Shown here: positions 35,862-47,920 of the stretch, piece after piece
Layout of the letters: each line of letters opens with the position of its first letter
How positions within the stretch are numbered: the stretch's first letter is position 1
NCBI RefSeq assembly: GCF_016545825.1
Contig: NC_052613.1
Coordinates: 5,518,001 to 5,582,000 of the forward strand
Length of the DNA: 64,000 bases
Reading direction: 5' to 3'
DNA from: Eucalyptus grandis
Lineage: Eukaryota; Streptophyta; Magnoliopsida; Myrtales; Myrtaceae
Notes under the pieces: generated by a model
The model's input: only the letters and a program-made list of their open reading frames with translations
What the model was told of the DNA's origin: nothing
The model's database searches: none
Position numbers and translations under genes: made by a program

Positions 35862-38800
35862 ATGGATTCTTATGAACCCTTCGTTCTAATCATCTCCATC
35901 TTCTTGGCCATCAAGTTCTGCCAATGGAGGAAGCTCGAGCTCCCACCGGGTCCTTACCCTTTGCCACTCCTAGGCAACTTACACCAAATCAATATGAAAT
36001 CGGTCTCAGCTCGCTGCTTCACCGCGTGGTCGCGGCTTTATGGCCCTGTCATGTCGGTTTGGCTCGGTTCCCATCTGAGCATTGTCATGTGTACTCCTGA
36101 GTTAGGCCGAGGAAGTCCTCAAAGATCATGACCAGGTATTGGCCAGCAGGCACTATGGAGTCTACAGTCAAGATCACTAAAGATGGCAAGGGGCTTGTAT
36201 GGGCCACACTATGTGAAGCTCACAAGAATCTGTGTCCAAGAGCTGTTCTCTGCGAGGAGAATTGAAGCTCTAAGACCCATCAGAGAAGATGAAGTCAGGA
36301 ACATGGTGGAGTCCAATTTCCAAGATTGCACCTTAGGGAAGATCAGGGGAGAAGCTTGGTCATTGGGAAGTGCTTGAACTCGGTCGCATATAATTGCATC
36401 TCGTGGCTTGTATTCAGGAAGAGGTTCATGGCAGCAGGGGGTGAGGCGACCGAGCAAGGGTTGAATTTCAAGGAAATAGTCGCCGAAAGGAACCGGCGAG
36501 GTGCGTCGCCTTCCATGTTTTTCTTGGAGCATGTCCAGTGGCTCGATTGGGTTTTTAGGCTGAATTAAGAGGAGTTGAGGAGGCATGTTGCTCGGAGGGA
36601 TCGGCTTGTGCAAGTGATCATCGGAGAGAACAGGCCGAAAGCCGTACAAGGCCGTGCTGCCAAGCAACACTTTGTGGATGCGTTGCTTGGAATGCAAGAA
36701 AACTATGACCTCAGTGAGGAAACTGAAGTTGAGTTACTTTGGGACATGATCACTGCTGGCATGGACACGGTTGCTATCTTAGTCGAATGGGCCATGGCTG
36801 AGCTAATCAAGAATTCACGAGCGCAATGCAAGGTCCAAGAACTGGAATGGGTTGTTGGACTGGGTCACTGGATTGCCGAATCCGATCTCTTGAACCTCCC
36901 TCCCTTATTTACAATGTGTAGTAAAGGAGGCACTCTAATTGCACCCTCCATGTGACAGCATGAATTTTCAGAATTTGCTTTCGATTAAATAAATTAGGCT
37001 TTTCGTCGATGCGCTAATAGTGCTATTCTCTGAGCTGATCACTCACGAGATAATTGGACTATATGGGGAAACAATTAAGGAATCTAAATGCAATTAGACT
37101 TGAGAATTCGACTAGGAATTGGCTACTCGACCGTGTTCATCCGCCGAGATCATTACGGCACTGTCAAAATCGATCAGAGACCGGAGATAGGTCAATTTGA
37201 CTGAGATGTGTGATCAGTGTGTGGGTGATTCTACCTGATTGTAAAATACTCGTTGATTGGCACTATACCGATTTTTTTTATTGTTTTGGTACTCGGTGCT
37301 CATAATTGAAATCTCAAGATTTTCATCACAATCAATGGTCGCCAATGTGTTGGAGATGTACATTGTGACTCGAGATAAATCGATCACGGGTCTATTGCAT
37401 CAAAAATTCCTAAAAGTGACATGGTAGACCAGGTCACGCTAAAAGCGCGCTGAAGTGAAACTAACCAAGAATTTGAACCTGATTTCAGAAATTGAAAATT
37501 CTGTGGTATCACGAGCTATTTTAAGAATGTCGACTTATCCTTCGAAGAATTTTAAGAGATTCCGGGATTTTTACGGAAAACTATGTCAGACGTTGCGGAA
37601 AATTAGCGGAAATTGCACGGGCCAAATTAAAGAAAATTTGGACTTCCAAACCAAGTTTTTGAGTGTTGGGGACTTACAAATAAGTGTTCAGGATTTTTTT
37701 CCGTCGAAATTGTGAGAAATTGAGTGAGGAAATTGAAGACTAAAAATGGAAATTCGGAGCTTTCCAAGGGTCATCCGCACGCCCCAAAAATCCCACGGCT
37801 GCTTGTTCTTGCTTGACCCTCAACCTCTCTCTCTCTCCGTGCATTTCTCTCAAGCCCACAGCTACCACTGAACGAAATCTCCACCGCCTTTTGTTTCCTC
37901 AAGTCAATCATTAGGCTTTAGTTGACTGAGGCAGCCCCAAATTTCCACCAAAACCAGCGTCCCAACCTTCACCCATCTTCATCTCTCCACCTACGCGTAC
38001 CCACCGAAGCCACGAAGCTGCCCGCGTGCGTCTCGGCCCAGCAAAATCCAGCAAATTGGAAGCCCCTTCGTTGACTCCTTCTACCAGCGAGCCCACGCGT
38101 CCACCGAAGATCAACGAAGCAGCTCCTCTCTGCCGTTCATCGTCGTCCGTGTCTCTCGCATGAAGACATCAGCAGCTTCTTCAACGTCCCTCGAAGACCC
38201 AGCCAAACCGTCTCCTCCAGCAACGTGTCTTCGGCCCAGCTTTCAGCAGCAGTCCGCGCAAGTTTTCGTGGCCCAACAGCAGGGCTTGTCTTCAGTCCAC
38301 TAAGTCCAGCAATCTTCTTTTCCAGCCCAGCAATTCCAGTGAAGCCCAGCGAAATTTCAAGAAGCCAGCAGCCCGCGCCACTTGAAGCCTGCAGCAGTTT
38401 TGAAGCCCAGCCCAAAAATTTCAGCAGCCCAGTTCAGCCCGGTCCAACAACCCAGTGAATTTCAGCCCTTGAAGCAGGCCCAAGCCCAAGTCTAAGCCCA
38501 GAATTTTCTGTGGGCTTGTGAGCTTTTAGGCCTGGTATGAGTATCCGCCGACGCCGCCGAAAATTTGGATTTCTTCCGCCATCACGTCATTGTCATGGTG
38601 AATCGGTTTCCGCAATTAACCGGTGAGTTTATGTACTAAACTCTTCTTAGTAGGCTAATAACGTTTAAGGGGTGTTTAGATTTATTTAATTAGAAATTAG
38701 ATGGTTAGTTAGATTAAATTAGAAATTTCATTATTTAATCGAGCATGTTAGGTGGTTAGCATGGTTTAACTAAGGCTTAAATAAATTGTACTATTTATCT

Positions 38801-40337
38801 AAAAGGGTTCGAGAATTTTCCGAGTCCATATTGGTATTTAATTTAATAATTTTGGCCTAGGTTAGTATTTTTAGAAATTAAATTGAATTAATTAATTAAA
38901 ATTTGAAATTAATTAATTAATTATTAATTATTTTTCGAAAACTAGGTCGGGATAGCTGGTGACTGGAATTTCATGCTGATTTCAATAGTGTGTTTAGTTT
39001 CTGCAATTGAATACTATATTGTTGAATTGAGTGATGATTGTGATATATAGATATTTTAATTAGAAAATACTGAGTGTCAGATGTTAACATCAAGAGTGAG
39101 TTTTAAGTACTATTTAAGCTTAGGTGAGCAATATAGATTTATAACAACTTCAAGGAACATTAATACCATTATAGATCTCTAAACAAGCAATGCTAATGCT
39201 TTAGCAACTTTGGTGAGTGCTTTAGATATCAGCTTCGATGAGCACATGTCATTTAGCAGCTTCGGTGAGCAAACTTTATACATCAGCTCTTAGGGAGCAA
39301 TGATATATGAGTATATCTATTTCAACTTAGGCTAGCAATGTTTGAATCGATAGAATTTATGGATGACATTGATGACATGGAGTCAAATGAATCAGCTGAT
39401 TGATGGTGGATTTGAATTGAATTGTTTAATTGAGTATTTGAATTGTATTGACTTGCAGGGTGGATTTGAGGCCAAGGTAAGCCTTTGTGCTTGTATGACT
39501 ATCTGATTAGGACGCTTTTGGGTATATTTCTCTCCTAATCGGGGTTTAGAGCATGGACTTGCTGAGATATTGTCTCACTGGTTATTATATAACCATTTTC
39601 AGGGTTGTTGAGTAGATGACCTAGAGTTGAGAGAGAGGAGGTGATTGAAAGTGTAGGTTAGTTAGGATTGCTTCTTTTTTGAAGGCTAATCTTTTGTAGT
39701 CTTTTGGCCATAGACTTTTGGTACATAACTCAGTGTATATATATAAAAGCATATTTTTTTGTGAATCTGTTATCCTACTTTTCTATCCTGAGATGATTAT
39801 TGTCAGGGGATTTATTTTCGCTTCCGCATGTGTAATAAAAAGAAAGGGGTCGGCAACTCATCCTGTGAAGTCGCAAAAATTTTATTAACAGAGAGGGATG
39901 AACATGTGCTTCGGGATTCGGGGCATGACACTCCAACCCCATTAATGCTTCTCACAAGGCCAATGCCAATACCAAGATTGGTCACCATGACATTCCAAAG
40001 GGCACTATTGTATCCATAGATCTGTCGACCATGGGCCGTGACCCGGATCTTTGGCAAGGCCCGCTGGAATTCTGGCAAAATCGGCTTCCTCAAAGATGAT
40101 GTCGATGTAAAGGGTCAAGATTTCAGGCTCTTGCCGTTCGGGTCAGGGAGACGGGTCTGTCCTGCGGCCCAGTTCAGCATAAACTTGGTTACATCAATGT
40201 TGGGCCAGCTACTACACCACTTCTCCTGGGCCGGTGCGGAGGAGATAGACATGACGGAAAACCCAGGATTGGTGTGTTACATGCAGAGACCTTGTTCAGG
40301 CAATACCAACCATGAGGCGCCCAGCAAATTTGTATGA
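35862..40337 (+). pseudogene. CYP98A-type cytochrome P450 pseudogene, split by a solo LTR
   Basis: Family CYP98A enzymes are ER-bound P450s that 3'-hydroxylate p-coumaroyl shikimate/quinate esters in lignin and phenylpropanoid synthesis. The remnant starts MDSYEPFVLIISIFLAIKF with the proline hinge LPPGPYPLPLLGNL. It continues through [54 protein letters not shown] and the I-helix DMITAGMDTVAILVEWAMAE, to the K-helix region near 36945. The C-terminal part resumes at 39936 with TPLMLLT. Later come [18 protein letters not shown] (heme-binding Cys present, but the family's CPG reads CPA) and [15 protein letters not shown]. Frameshifts occur near 36105, 36205, 36370, 36905 and 40075, with stops near 36566 and 36934. 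It cannot encode an enzyme. Confidence 0.9.
36951..39930 (+). mobile_element. Solo LTR (2,980 bp) inserted in the CYP98A pseudogene
   Basis: Begins TGTGACAGCATG and ends GGGGCATGACA, the TG...CA of an LTR. It is flanked by the 5-bp duplication CTCCA (36946-36950 and 39931-39935). Joining the flanks regenerates the P450 K-helix reading LHPPTPLML. There is no internal retrotransposon coding and no second LTR, so this is most simply a solo LTR left by LTR-LTR recombination. A proline/alanine-codon-like CCCAGCA-rich stretch (about 37790-38520) and AATAAA-type sequence near the right end (about 39834) fit a long Ty3-type LTR with leader sequence. Orientation is inferred from that tail only. Confidence 0.85.
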
Positions 40338-41527
40338 CAGAAGTTAGCTATACAATTGCATAATATACTCGGTAAAAACCATAATACCAACTAGCAGGAG
40401 TACTTTTGTGCTATAGAAGATTTAACAGGCAACGTAAGTTCTACTTGCACAGTTAATGAGAGATGCATGCAAAAGGGTGAAAATGTTCAGAGCTACGACA
40501 TTCCTGGTGGTTGTAAAGGACAAACTCTGCCATGCTAGTAGTATCTATGAATTTCCATGAGTAATGCGTATCAATTCTCTTTCAAGATTTGAGCACTGTC
40601 GAATGCCCAGAAAAAGAAATGACACGAAAGAAAGACCCAATAATAAGATTGTGAAAATGACATGAACTTCTTGAATTTCCGAGTCCTAACTTCCACGCCA
40701 GATATTGAAGTTTTAGGATGGTAATATCCGGTTTCATACTTCATGTTAACGTTAACAAACTTTGGTCTCACTGACCAAATTTGACGGGTCCTCAAATTCT
40801 TAAAAACATCAATTCCTTCTGTATAGTGATGTTCTTGCTGCAGGAATATAAGCTTAGCTATCTGTATACTTTCTTTATAAATTCCATGTCACTGCCCTTC
40901 ATTTTCATGTTATAGCTGTGTTGTGGCGCCGATGCAAAGGCTCTGAATGCTTTTCATACTCTTTGCCATACGTTTTTGTGTCAGAACGGTAAACTTGTGT
41001 ATTCACTGAACTCGGGGAACAATATTTTCGACTGATTCAGGTTGAAATTGGGAAAATCCACTGCAGAAGTGCATTTGAAGGCCAAAATACACCATCTAAG
41101 GACATACTAGGATATTATTCATTAACAGAGATGCTTGTGGCGCCGGTGATGTGCTATGTCAGACAAGCCATATCTTTGATACAACAATGATAAATTAGAA
41201 CAAAACATAATTTAAGCTTGGCAATATTTGAATTTTAAAAAAGCTTATCAACTGCAACTCTGAAACATGCTATCCTTGCCTGCTCTGCAGAAAGAGCATC
41301 CATGCGGGCATTCTGATGAGCTGGGAATTGACCTGGATACAACAAAATGTGAAGAAATTCTTAGGAAGCAATATAAGCCAGGACACCATTTTTGTGGTGG
41401 CATTATCCAGATGAATTTTCAAGGGCATCTTTGCTCTCAGAATTTGCTACCAAGGAGAATTTAAATTGGCAAACTGTACACTTCCTTTCATAATGAGTCA
41501 AGCACATCACTTGCCTTCGGATTACTC
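40338..41527. other. Intergenic between the P450 pseudogene and dioxygenase gene A
   Basis: Nothing recognised. A 65-codon plus-strand frame at 41267-41464 has no known resemblance. The segment just before 41528 is probably the 3'UTR of the minus-strand dioxygenase gene. Confidence 0.45.
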
Positions 41528-42766
41528 TTATTGGCGACGGATTGAATAGTGCTTTATGCTGATCACATCTTCTGCCCTAGTTGGAGGGTGGGTCTTGTTT
41601 CTTGACCTCAACTGCAAATACTCCTTGAACAAGAACCCTTTGTACTTCGGTGCCTCTTTAATTTCCGTAGTGAACTGCGGCAATGGCTCGACCCACTTGT
41701 CTCCGCCTATGTTGTAGAAGAATGCATACGAGTGCCGATCTCTTGCCTGCCTCACCACCCTATGACTCGCACTCTTGAACCTGTCATTACTCAGTACCTG
41801 CACAAAAGTTTTAAAATTTTTACACATTGCCTATACATGTGCCAGGAATAACAATCAATACTTGCCATATGTTTCATTAGTCGTTACTTGAATAACGTCT
41901 CCAACGTTGACGACGAGCGTGCCTTCCACCGGAGTCACTGGTATCCAGTTCTCGTCCTTCTGGACCTCTAGTCCTCCGACTTCATCCTGGAACACGAATG
42001 TGATGCAGTTCATGTCTTTGTGATCGGCGACCCCGGTGTTTTCTCTCTCGGTAGCGGGGAAGTAGCGGAACGCTGACATGAGGTCCCACTTCCTGTCATC
42101 ATTGTACTCCGTCAGCAAATTTGATGGGAGTCCTAAGCACTCATTGATTATGTTTTCAATGATCCTCCCCGTGTTCACAAACTGTGAGAACATCTCTTCC
42201 AGGACATCCCTGCAAGACATCGTCAAGAAAAATTCAATTGTTAAAGCTTAAAGCTTATGGTTCCCCCAATAAGAGTGTTTAGAATATGATTCATTCGGTA
42301 TGAACTGATTTGAAACTCAAAGGTTCAGAACCAATGATAACATGAAAAATGCTTATCGAATTCTTTCCTCTTCAAGGGACACCATGGACTATGAAGTTAT
42401 TGCTTTGCGATACCTGAAGCCAGGTGGATTGATAGGATATACATTGAAGCTGGACCCAGGAGGAAACATCATGAAGAACTCATTCTTGTCGGCCGACCTT
42501 TCTGGTTGCCGGCTGTAGCCAGCAGGGATCGGCGTGCCAGGTACTGGACCAGACTTCAATTTTTCCTCGGTCGGGTAGTCGAAAAATGTCTTGGAAAGAG
42601 CCAGGGCTCTCTTCATCAGCTCAACAGGAACACCATGGTTCACTACTTGGAAGAAGCCATACTCGGAGCACGCATGGCCTATTATTTTAATGGCCTTCCT
42701 TTTGCCTTCTTCATCTCCTTCTGCGAAGAAAGGAGAGAGATCCACCGTTGGAATTCCTGAATTCAT
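41528..42766 (-). CDS. 2-oxoglutarate/Fe(II)-dependent dioxygenase A (DOXC-type)
   Basis: Three exons on the complement: 42766-42414, 42209-41888 and 41797-41528. GT-AG junctions agree in phase and the product is 314 aa. The N-terminal DIOX_N-like domain runs from MNSGIPTVDLSPFFAEGDEE through CSEYGFFQVVNHGVPVELM. The catalytic jelly-roll has the iron ligands HxD in DHKDMNCITF and the distal His in SASHRVVR. The 2-oxoglutarate-binding RxS is RHSYAFFYN. These are all the residues needed for activity. Class DOXC includes flavonoid, gibberellin and many specialised-metabolism oxygenases, and I cannot assign the substrate. It closely resembles gene B (52368-53607) in exon lengths (322 and 270 bp identical) and is probably a tandem duplicate. 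Confidence 0.9.
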
Positions 42767-43100
42767 AGTTAAGGAAATATGCTTTTTGTGCCACTCCCTG
42801 ATCTCTTCTCAGTTCTGCCTATTTATATTGAGTCTGAAATATAAGATTTCAGTAAGTTTGGTTGTTATGACTCCCTTTCAACTTAAACTGAGAGGCTCAG
42901 CCAAAAAGAAGAAATTGAAACCAAGAAATTGACAGCAACCCTTGAGGCACTACTAGAACTTTTCAAGGTCGATGAACCTCGTTAAACTAGCGCATGCATT
43001 GGTTGTAAAAGAAGTCGAGATTCGACCAAAACATGGTTAATCTATATAAAATTTGGCTTGACCAGATGTTAAAGCACAAGAAATGGGCGTCACATTTGTG
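42767..43100. promoter_or_regulatory. Upstream region of dioxygenase gene A
   Basis: Sequence 5' to the minus-strand ATG. Towards 43068 it begins to match the repeat block found upstream of gene B (GATGTTAAAGCACAAGAAAT against GATGTTAATGCCCATAAAAT). No defined element is claimed. Confidence 0.35.
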
Positions 43101-44115
43101 ATTCTTTCATGCTACTGCATCTCCATGGCCTAAAAGAGCTTGAAAAATCATCTGCAGGTATATCCTCATCTCAGAAGATTTTCACATAGCCGACGTAATG
43201 TGTCAACTGAAGCATATTTACTCATTGCTTCACAGGGCCGCATGAAAGATGCTCAAATTGGCTTCTTCTATCCTTTTCCTTTATCTGGTGTGAATTTCAC
43301 GTGGAAGACACCCGTAACTTTTGTTTCGTAATTGTTTATGAAATAATAATAAAAAAAAAAACTATGTGGTGAAGCCGCCAAAGTACCCATCAGATGATCA
43401 ATTGCTTGAATATCATCGCTATTAATTAAAGCAAAATGATTGTACCTATAATGACCCAGTTTTATAATGAGGGTGGCAAGTGGTTGCCAGGCCAAAAGGT
43501 CTGGATAAGGAGTGACTCTTGGCAAGCTTTTAGAATGGCGAAGGGGCAGAAAAAACCAAATGGTGTATTGAATAGGGAGAGAGTGATTCTAATATATATT
43601 CATAATTAAATGAGCCTTTTAATGGCAAGTTTTGCTTTGGATTCCGAAGTCAAGCATGCTTATATTAGAATATTACCGGTGTGGGTTACTTCTCGGGAAA
43701 AATGCCTGCCCGTGTCACAATATCTACTACGTTCATGACAATTTGTAAAGGACTGTTAGTTTTCCACAGACTGTTAGTTTGCCTGAATCTTCACCAAATC
43801 AATAGTATGAATCGAATCTGCTCTTAATCACATCCCTACTTTTGAATATATTGAAATAAATACATTTGGGCAAAAATGAATAAATGGTTCCTGAATAAAA
43901 AAATTGACGAGCTAGTCATCCTGCATAGTTCAAGAAAGGGTGGTCTGGCATCACGTAGCCAAGTCCGGAAGAGTTTTGGACCTTTATTCATGATTGAAAT
44001 TTTATATTTGTTGAGTGCTAGGAGTCTAATAAACAATAGGAATGACTAGTATATCTAGAGTTTTGTCTTTTGGAAGATAATATGGTGGAATCTTCATCCG
44101 TTGATTCCTTCTAGT
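43101..44115. repeat. Duplicated flank block shared with the 53.9-58.1 kb region
   Basis: Contains TCAGAAGATTTTCACATAGC and TGGCTTCTTCTATCC, matching about 55240 and about 56550. TGAATCGAATCTGCTCTTAA (43808) matches about 57755. GTTTTGTCTTTTGGAAGATA (44061) matches 54064, 55391, 56698 and 58044. This block is the ancestral unit of the duplicated cluster. Confidence 0.7.
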
Positions 44116-46129
44116 ATTTCTGAATGAATTGACAATAGGTGCTTACAGTGAAGTATATGTTTTTTTTTTTTTTTAATTTCATATGATTCTAGTTTTGAGA
44201 AAATATTGGGTGGTTCTGCCTCATCACGTCAGCCACATGCCTGTCAACTCGTTGATTGCCACGTGTCTAGGCAGGACCACATTTCATATTTTCAAGAATT
44301 TCTTTCTCAAGCACATGCTCTTCTTCCACAAACACCCCTCCACTTCATCTTCATCGCCTCCACGGAAATGCCATAGCCATTCCAACGACCAAGCTTCAAA
44401 GCTTCAAAGTATCATTGTTTTGAGCCTAACAAGAAAAAAAGTGCCATTTGTGATATGATTGCTCTCATTTTAAAGAAGCTTGTAAATGATTTTTGCAATG
44501 ATTAAAGATTTTTGGAAATGTGAAAATGCTCTTTTTGCTTAGAAAAAAGATCATTATTCTTCACTATTTTTGTCAACGCTGAAAATCCACTATTCTTCAC
44601 TATATTAATGGAATAATGCTCTTTTTGCTTGGAAAGAAAAAAGGTAGTGGAGAAACAAGTTAAGTCAAGTGAGGGCACCTAACTTTATTATCCTCTTTAG
44701 ATGAAGGCAAAGCACATGTGTGTAAACAAACATAGGCACTAGCAATTCACAAAGTCATTGTAATATGGTCTAAAACCCAGTCCATCTTCCTAAGACCTAA
44801 GCCCTAGCTCATTTTCCTTTCTTCCTTCAACAAATTTGTGCATTGAAGTAAGAAGGCAAGAAGCAGTGATTGACAATTGAAAATAGGGGCTCATTTGTGA
44901 GAAAAGGAAAATAGGAAAGAGAGAAAAAAAGGAAAATTTGCATGCATAGCTGATCTAGACTTGTGACAAGCCGAATCAACTTCTTTTTGCAACACTTGGT
45001 AGATATTCAAGCCCATTATTCATCTAATTGAAGTAATTTTCTGAATTAGGGCAAGAATTCGAAGTGATGTCAATTTTGAACTTTGAGGTTCGATTAAGAA
45101 GTTGTTAAATTGTGATTATTGTGGAAATGATAGTTTAAGATATTGTGGAGTTGTGGTGTTTAACAAAATTTGATTATGAAGTATGATTTAATCAGAATGA
45201 ATTTTTGAAGTTTCATGTATGAGTTACGCATAACAAACAACACACGTGATGGACAAAGATGAATGTTTTACTATAAACAGAAACAATTTTATTTGTTAAC
45301 ATTTAAGAGTCAATTTATTGATGGTTAAGCGTTGTTTAGTCAAGTTGTTTGCTAGATTCGTGTTCTACTCCGGTATTTGATATTGTATTTCGATTATTTG
45401 AGAGGAAGACAATTTCAATGATTCAAGTAACCTCCATAAGTTGGTTTTCAACTTTCTTGGTAAGTAATACCATCTCTTTTATGAATTTCTAAATTCATAT
45501 CTTGAAGTTGTAGTATGAGCTATGAAAGAGTGTGCTTCTTCCATAATTTGGATCGAACTTTTCCTACATTTTTATTTGGTTGAAAAGGGATTGGAAAGCC
45601 TTATTTGAAATAGTTGGTGAGGGTCGTTTGTAAATATTTTGATTAAATGCTTTGTGAAGGGAATTGTTGAAAGTTATTCGTATTGGTTACAAAATGTCTT
45701 ATGAAATGTATTCTATTTGATAAATGAAATTGTGAAATGTTATGTGATTCGATTTGTAAAACCAATTTATCAAATGACTTTTTGGTTTTGATTGTAAGTT
45801 GTTGGAGAAAGATATTGGTTGATATTGCTTGTGTAATGGTGGGACATTTTCTTTGACCAAGTTAAAGAAGTCGTGAGGCCTACTAAAGTTTAAAAAACAA
45901 AAGGAAATAAAAGGTTGAAGAGTCAAAAAGAAAAGATAAAAGAAGTGAGTAATGGTTGCTCGCTCTTTTAGGAGGTTGAACCAATTTAGGAAAGAAAGAG
46001 GAAAGAAGAGAAAGGAAAGATAAAGAAGAAGAAAGAAGAAAAATAAGAAGAAGAAAAAAATAGGAAGAAGAGGGAGGTGTTTCACATATGCATACCAATG
46101 GGATTTACCAAATTGACTAGACTACATAA
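44116..46129. other. Transposon-rich spacer without coding capacity
   Basis: AT-rich, with leader-like words (e.g. CCTAAGCCCTAGCTC about 44800) and an A/G-rich strand at 45890-46080 that looks like LTR or untranslated DNA. No gene was seen and no clean ends were found. Confidence 0.35.
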
Positions 46130-47234
46130 TGTAACGTCCGACAAATGCTTGCACCCTTTGCCCTTCTAATTAGATTAGTTTTCGAGTTTAGAGCTTAAAT
46201 TTGAAGGTTAGTGAAAATTGAGCTTCAAAGTTCCATTTTTGAATTGTGGAACCTTATGATTTCTTGGGAATGGTGGATTAGGGCACTATGGAGCCATGAG
46301 TTTGTCATACGTTGTTTTAGAGCAATAGTTTTATTGGAACGAGATTTTAGGTTTTTATGGGTGAGTTTTAAGTTATGCTTAGGTTTGAGTAATCGCTTCA
46401 GGTAAGTGATTTGTTAACGCATATAAGTTATTTTGTCATCATTTAGACATAGTTTAGTTGTTTTATAGTTGAGGTAGAGTTTTATTTGATTTTAATGTTA
46501 TTATTAACTTATTTGTTAAGACCATGAATTTGACGATACAAGTATCATTAATTGTTTGGTCATAGGCACGAAATAAGTGGTACTATATCTTCTTTGGTTT
46601 TATAAAATCCATGCGTTGAAGTATATATCTTGAACTGAAAATAGCATGTTTGTTGTATAAAATGAGATCGAGTACTCACTATTTTTTTATTATTTGAGAA
46701 CGGTTGGAGAAACATATTATAAGAAGTGTCATGATAGTTTACATATATGTATTGTTTTATGAAAGGTTTATGAATGATTTGAGAAATAGTTAAGAAATGG
46801 CAGATAGCTATGTTGCAAAATGTTAATTACTTGGTTTATGAGATGATTTCTAGATTGGATTTCTAGTATTGGAGGATGGTTGTTTATACTTAATATGACT
46901 GAATTCGATGGGGGGTTGGGGGTTTATATATTGGTTTAAAATATCCTTCTATGTCGAGCCATCGGCTTTGTAGGTGGAGATCTTGTCAATAGAGAAATCT
47001 TAATTTCCTTGTCACCAATCGTTGTGTCATAATCATAGTTAGATATGGAGAAAAAGATTAGTCTATAAATGGACTATCGATGTGTGTTTTGATATGAGAT
47101 AGGTCAATGAATGAGCCATTAACTTGATTTTTAATAGAAATTAATCAATGGGCTTGACCAATGATGCTTGGATTGTGACGATGATTTAAATAGATTTTCT
47201 AATTAGTCTAAGAAACAACTTATATGTGTTTCAA

Positions 47235-47421
47235 CCACCGCATTGAGTGGTGCTGTTGGCTTCGGGCTTTCTCCCCCTCACGAAGGGGAGAAGTTCAAAT
47301 CCCCAGCACGTTGCAGGTGGATTTACCCATTTCACGAGGGTGGTGGGTTCCTCCGTGGGCCCCAGGGTTTGCCCGCCGGCTATCGGCTTACGGGTTTCCC
47401 TAGGTCATCAAGAAAAAAAAA
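47235..47421 (+). mobile_element. tRNA-derived SINE inside the 5' LTR
   Basis: A 187-bp insert with pol III promoter boxes. The A box is GCATTGAGTGG (47240-47250) and the B box GTTCAAATCC (47293-47302). It ends in AAGAAAAAAAAA. It is flanked by a 15-bp duplication, TTATATGTGTTTCAA (47220-47234) and TTATATGTGATTCAA (47422-47436), one mismatch. The 3' LTR copy (about 49345) lacks the insert. The LTR is AT-rich while this insert is GC-rich. Confidence 0.85.
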
Positions 47422-47606
47422 TTATATGTGATTCAATAAATATTTCATACTTGGGGTTTGAGTTATAAAGTTATGGTATTACTTTGTATATATGCATGGT
47501 GGTTGTACTAATTGAGTTATGGTTGCTTATTTCTTTCGTCTTTTATTCTTTTAGGTCTCTTCGTTAGCAACAAGTAAGGTAAGAGTGCTATCGATAGGAA
47601 ACTGTT

Positions 47607-47610
<4 letters not shown>

Positions 47611-47637
<27 letters not shown>
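47611..47637. repeat. Poly-T tract
   Basis: An uninterrupted run of about 27 T in the LTR. The homologous 3' LTR site (about 49559) has about 10 T. Confidence 0.85.
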
Positions 47638-47861
47638 GTGGCTCATGGAAGTTGTGTATATAGTTAATGCTACTTATTGAGTTGATTGAGCTCTAGTTAT
47701 ATATGTTCTTTTTAGTTAATTATAGGAATTATAATGTTGTAACCAATTTGCTAATTTATTTGATATATACTTCGCGTGAAAGGATGGCCATGTCATCCTT
47801 TATTTTGTAGTTCTAGAGTCTACTATCTTTTGGTACCAAAGCTTAAGTTTTGATTTTTTTT

Positions 47862-47863
<2 letters not shown>

Positions 47864-47919
<56 letters not shown>
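47864..47919. repeat. (AT)n microsatellite
   Basis: About 27 AT units just after the primer-binding-like site of the Ty3 remnant. Confidence 0.95.
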
Positions 47920-47920
<1 letters not shown>

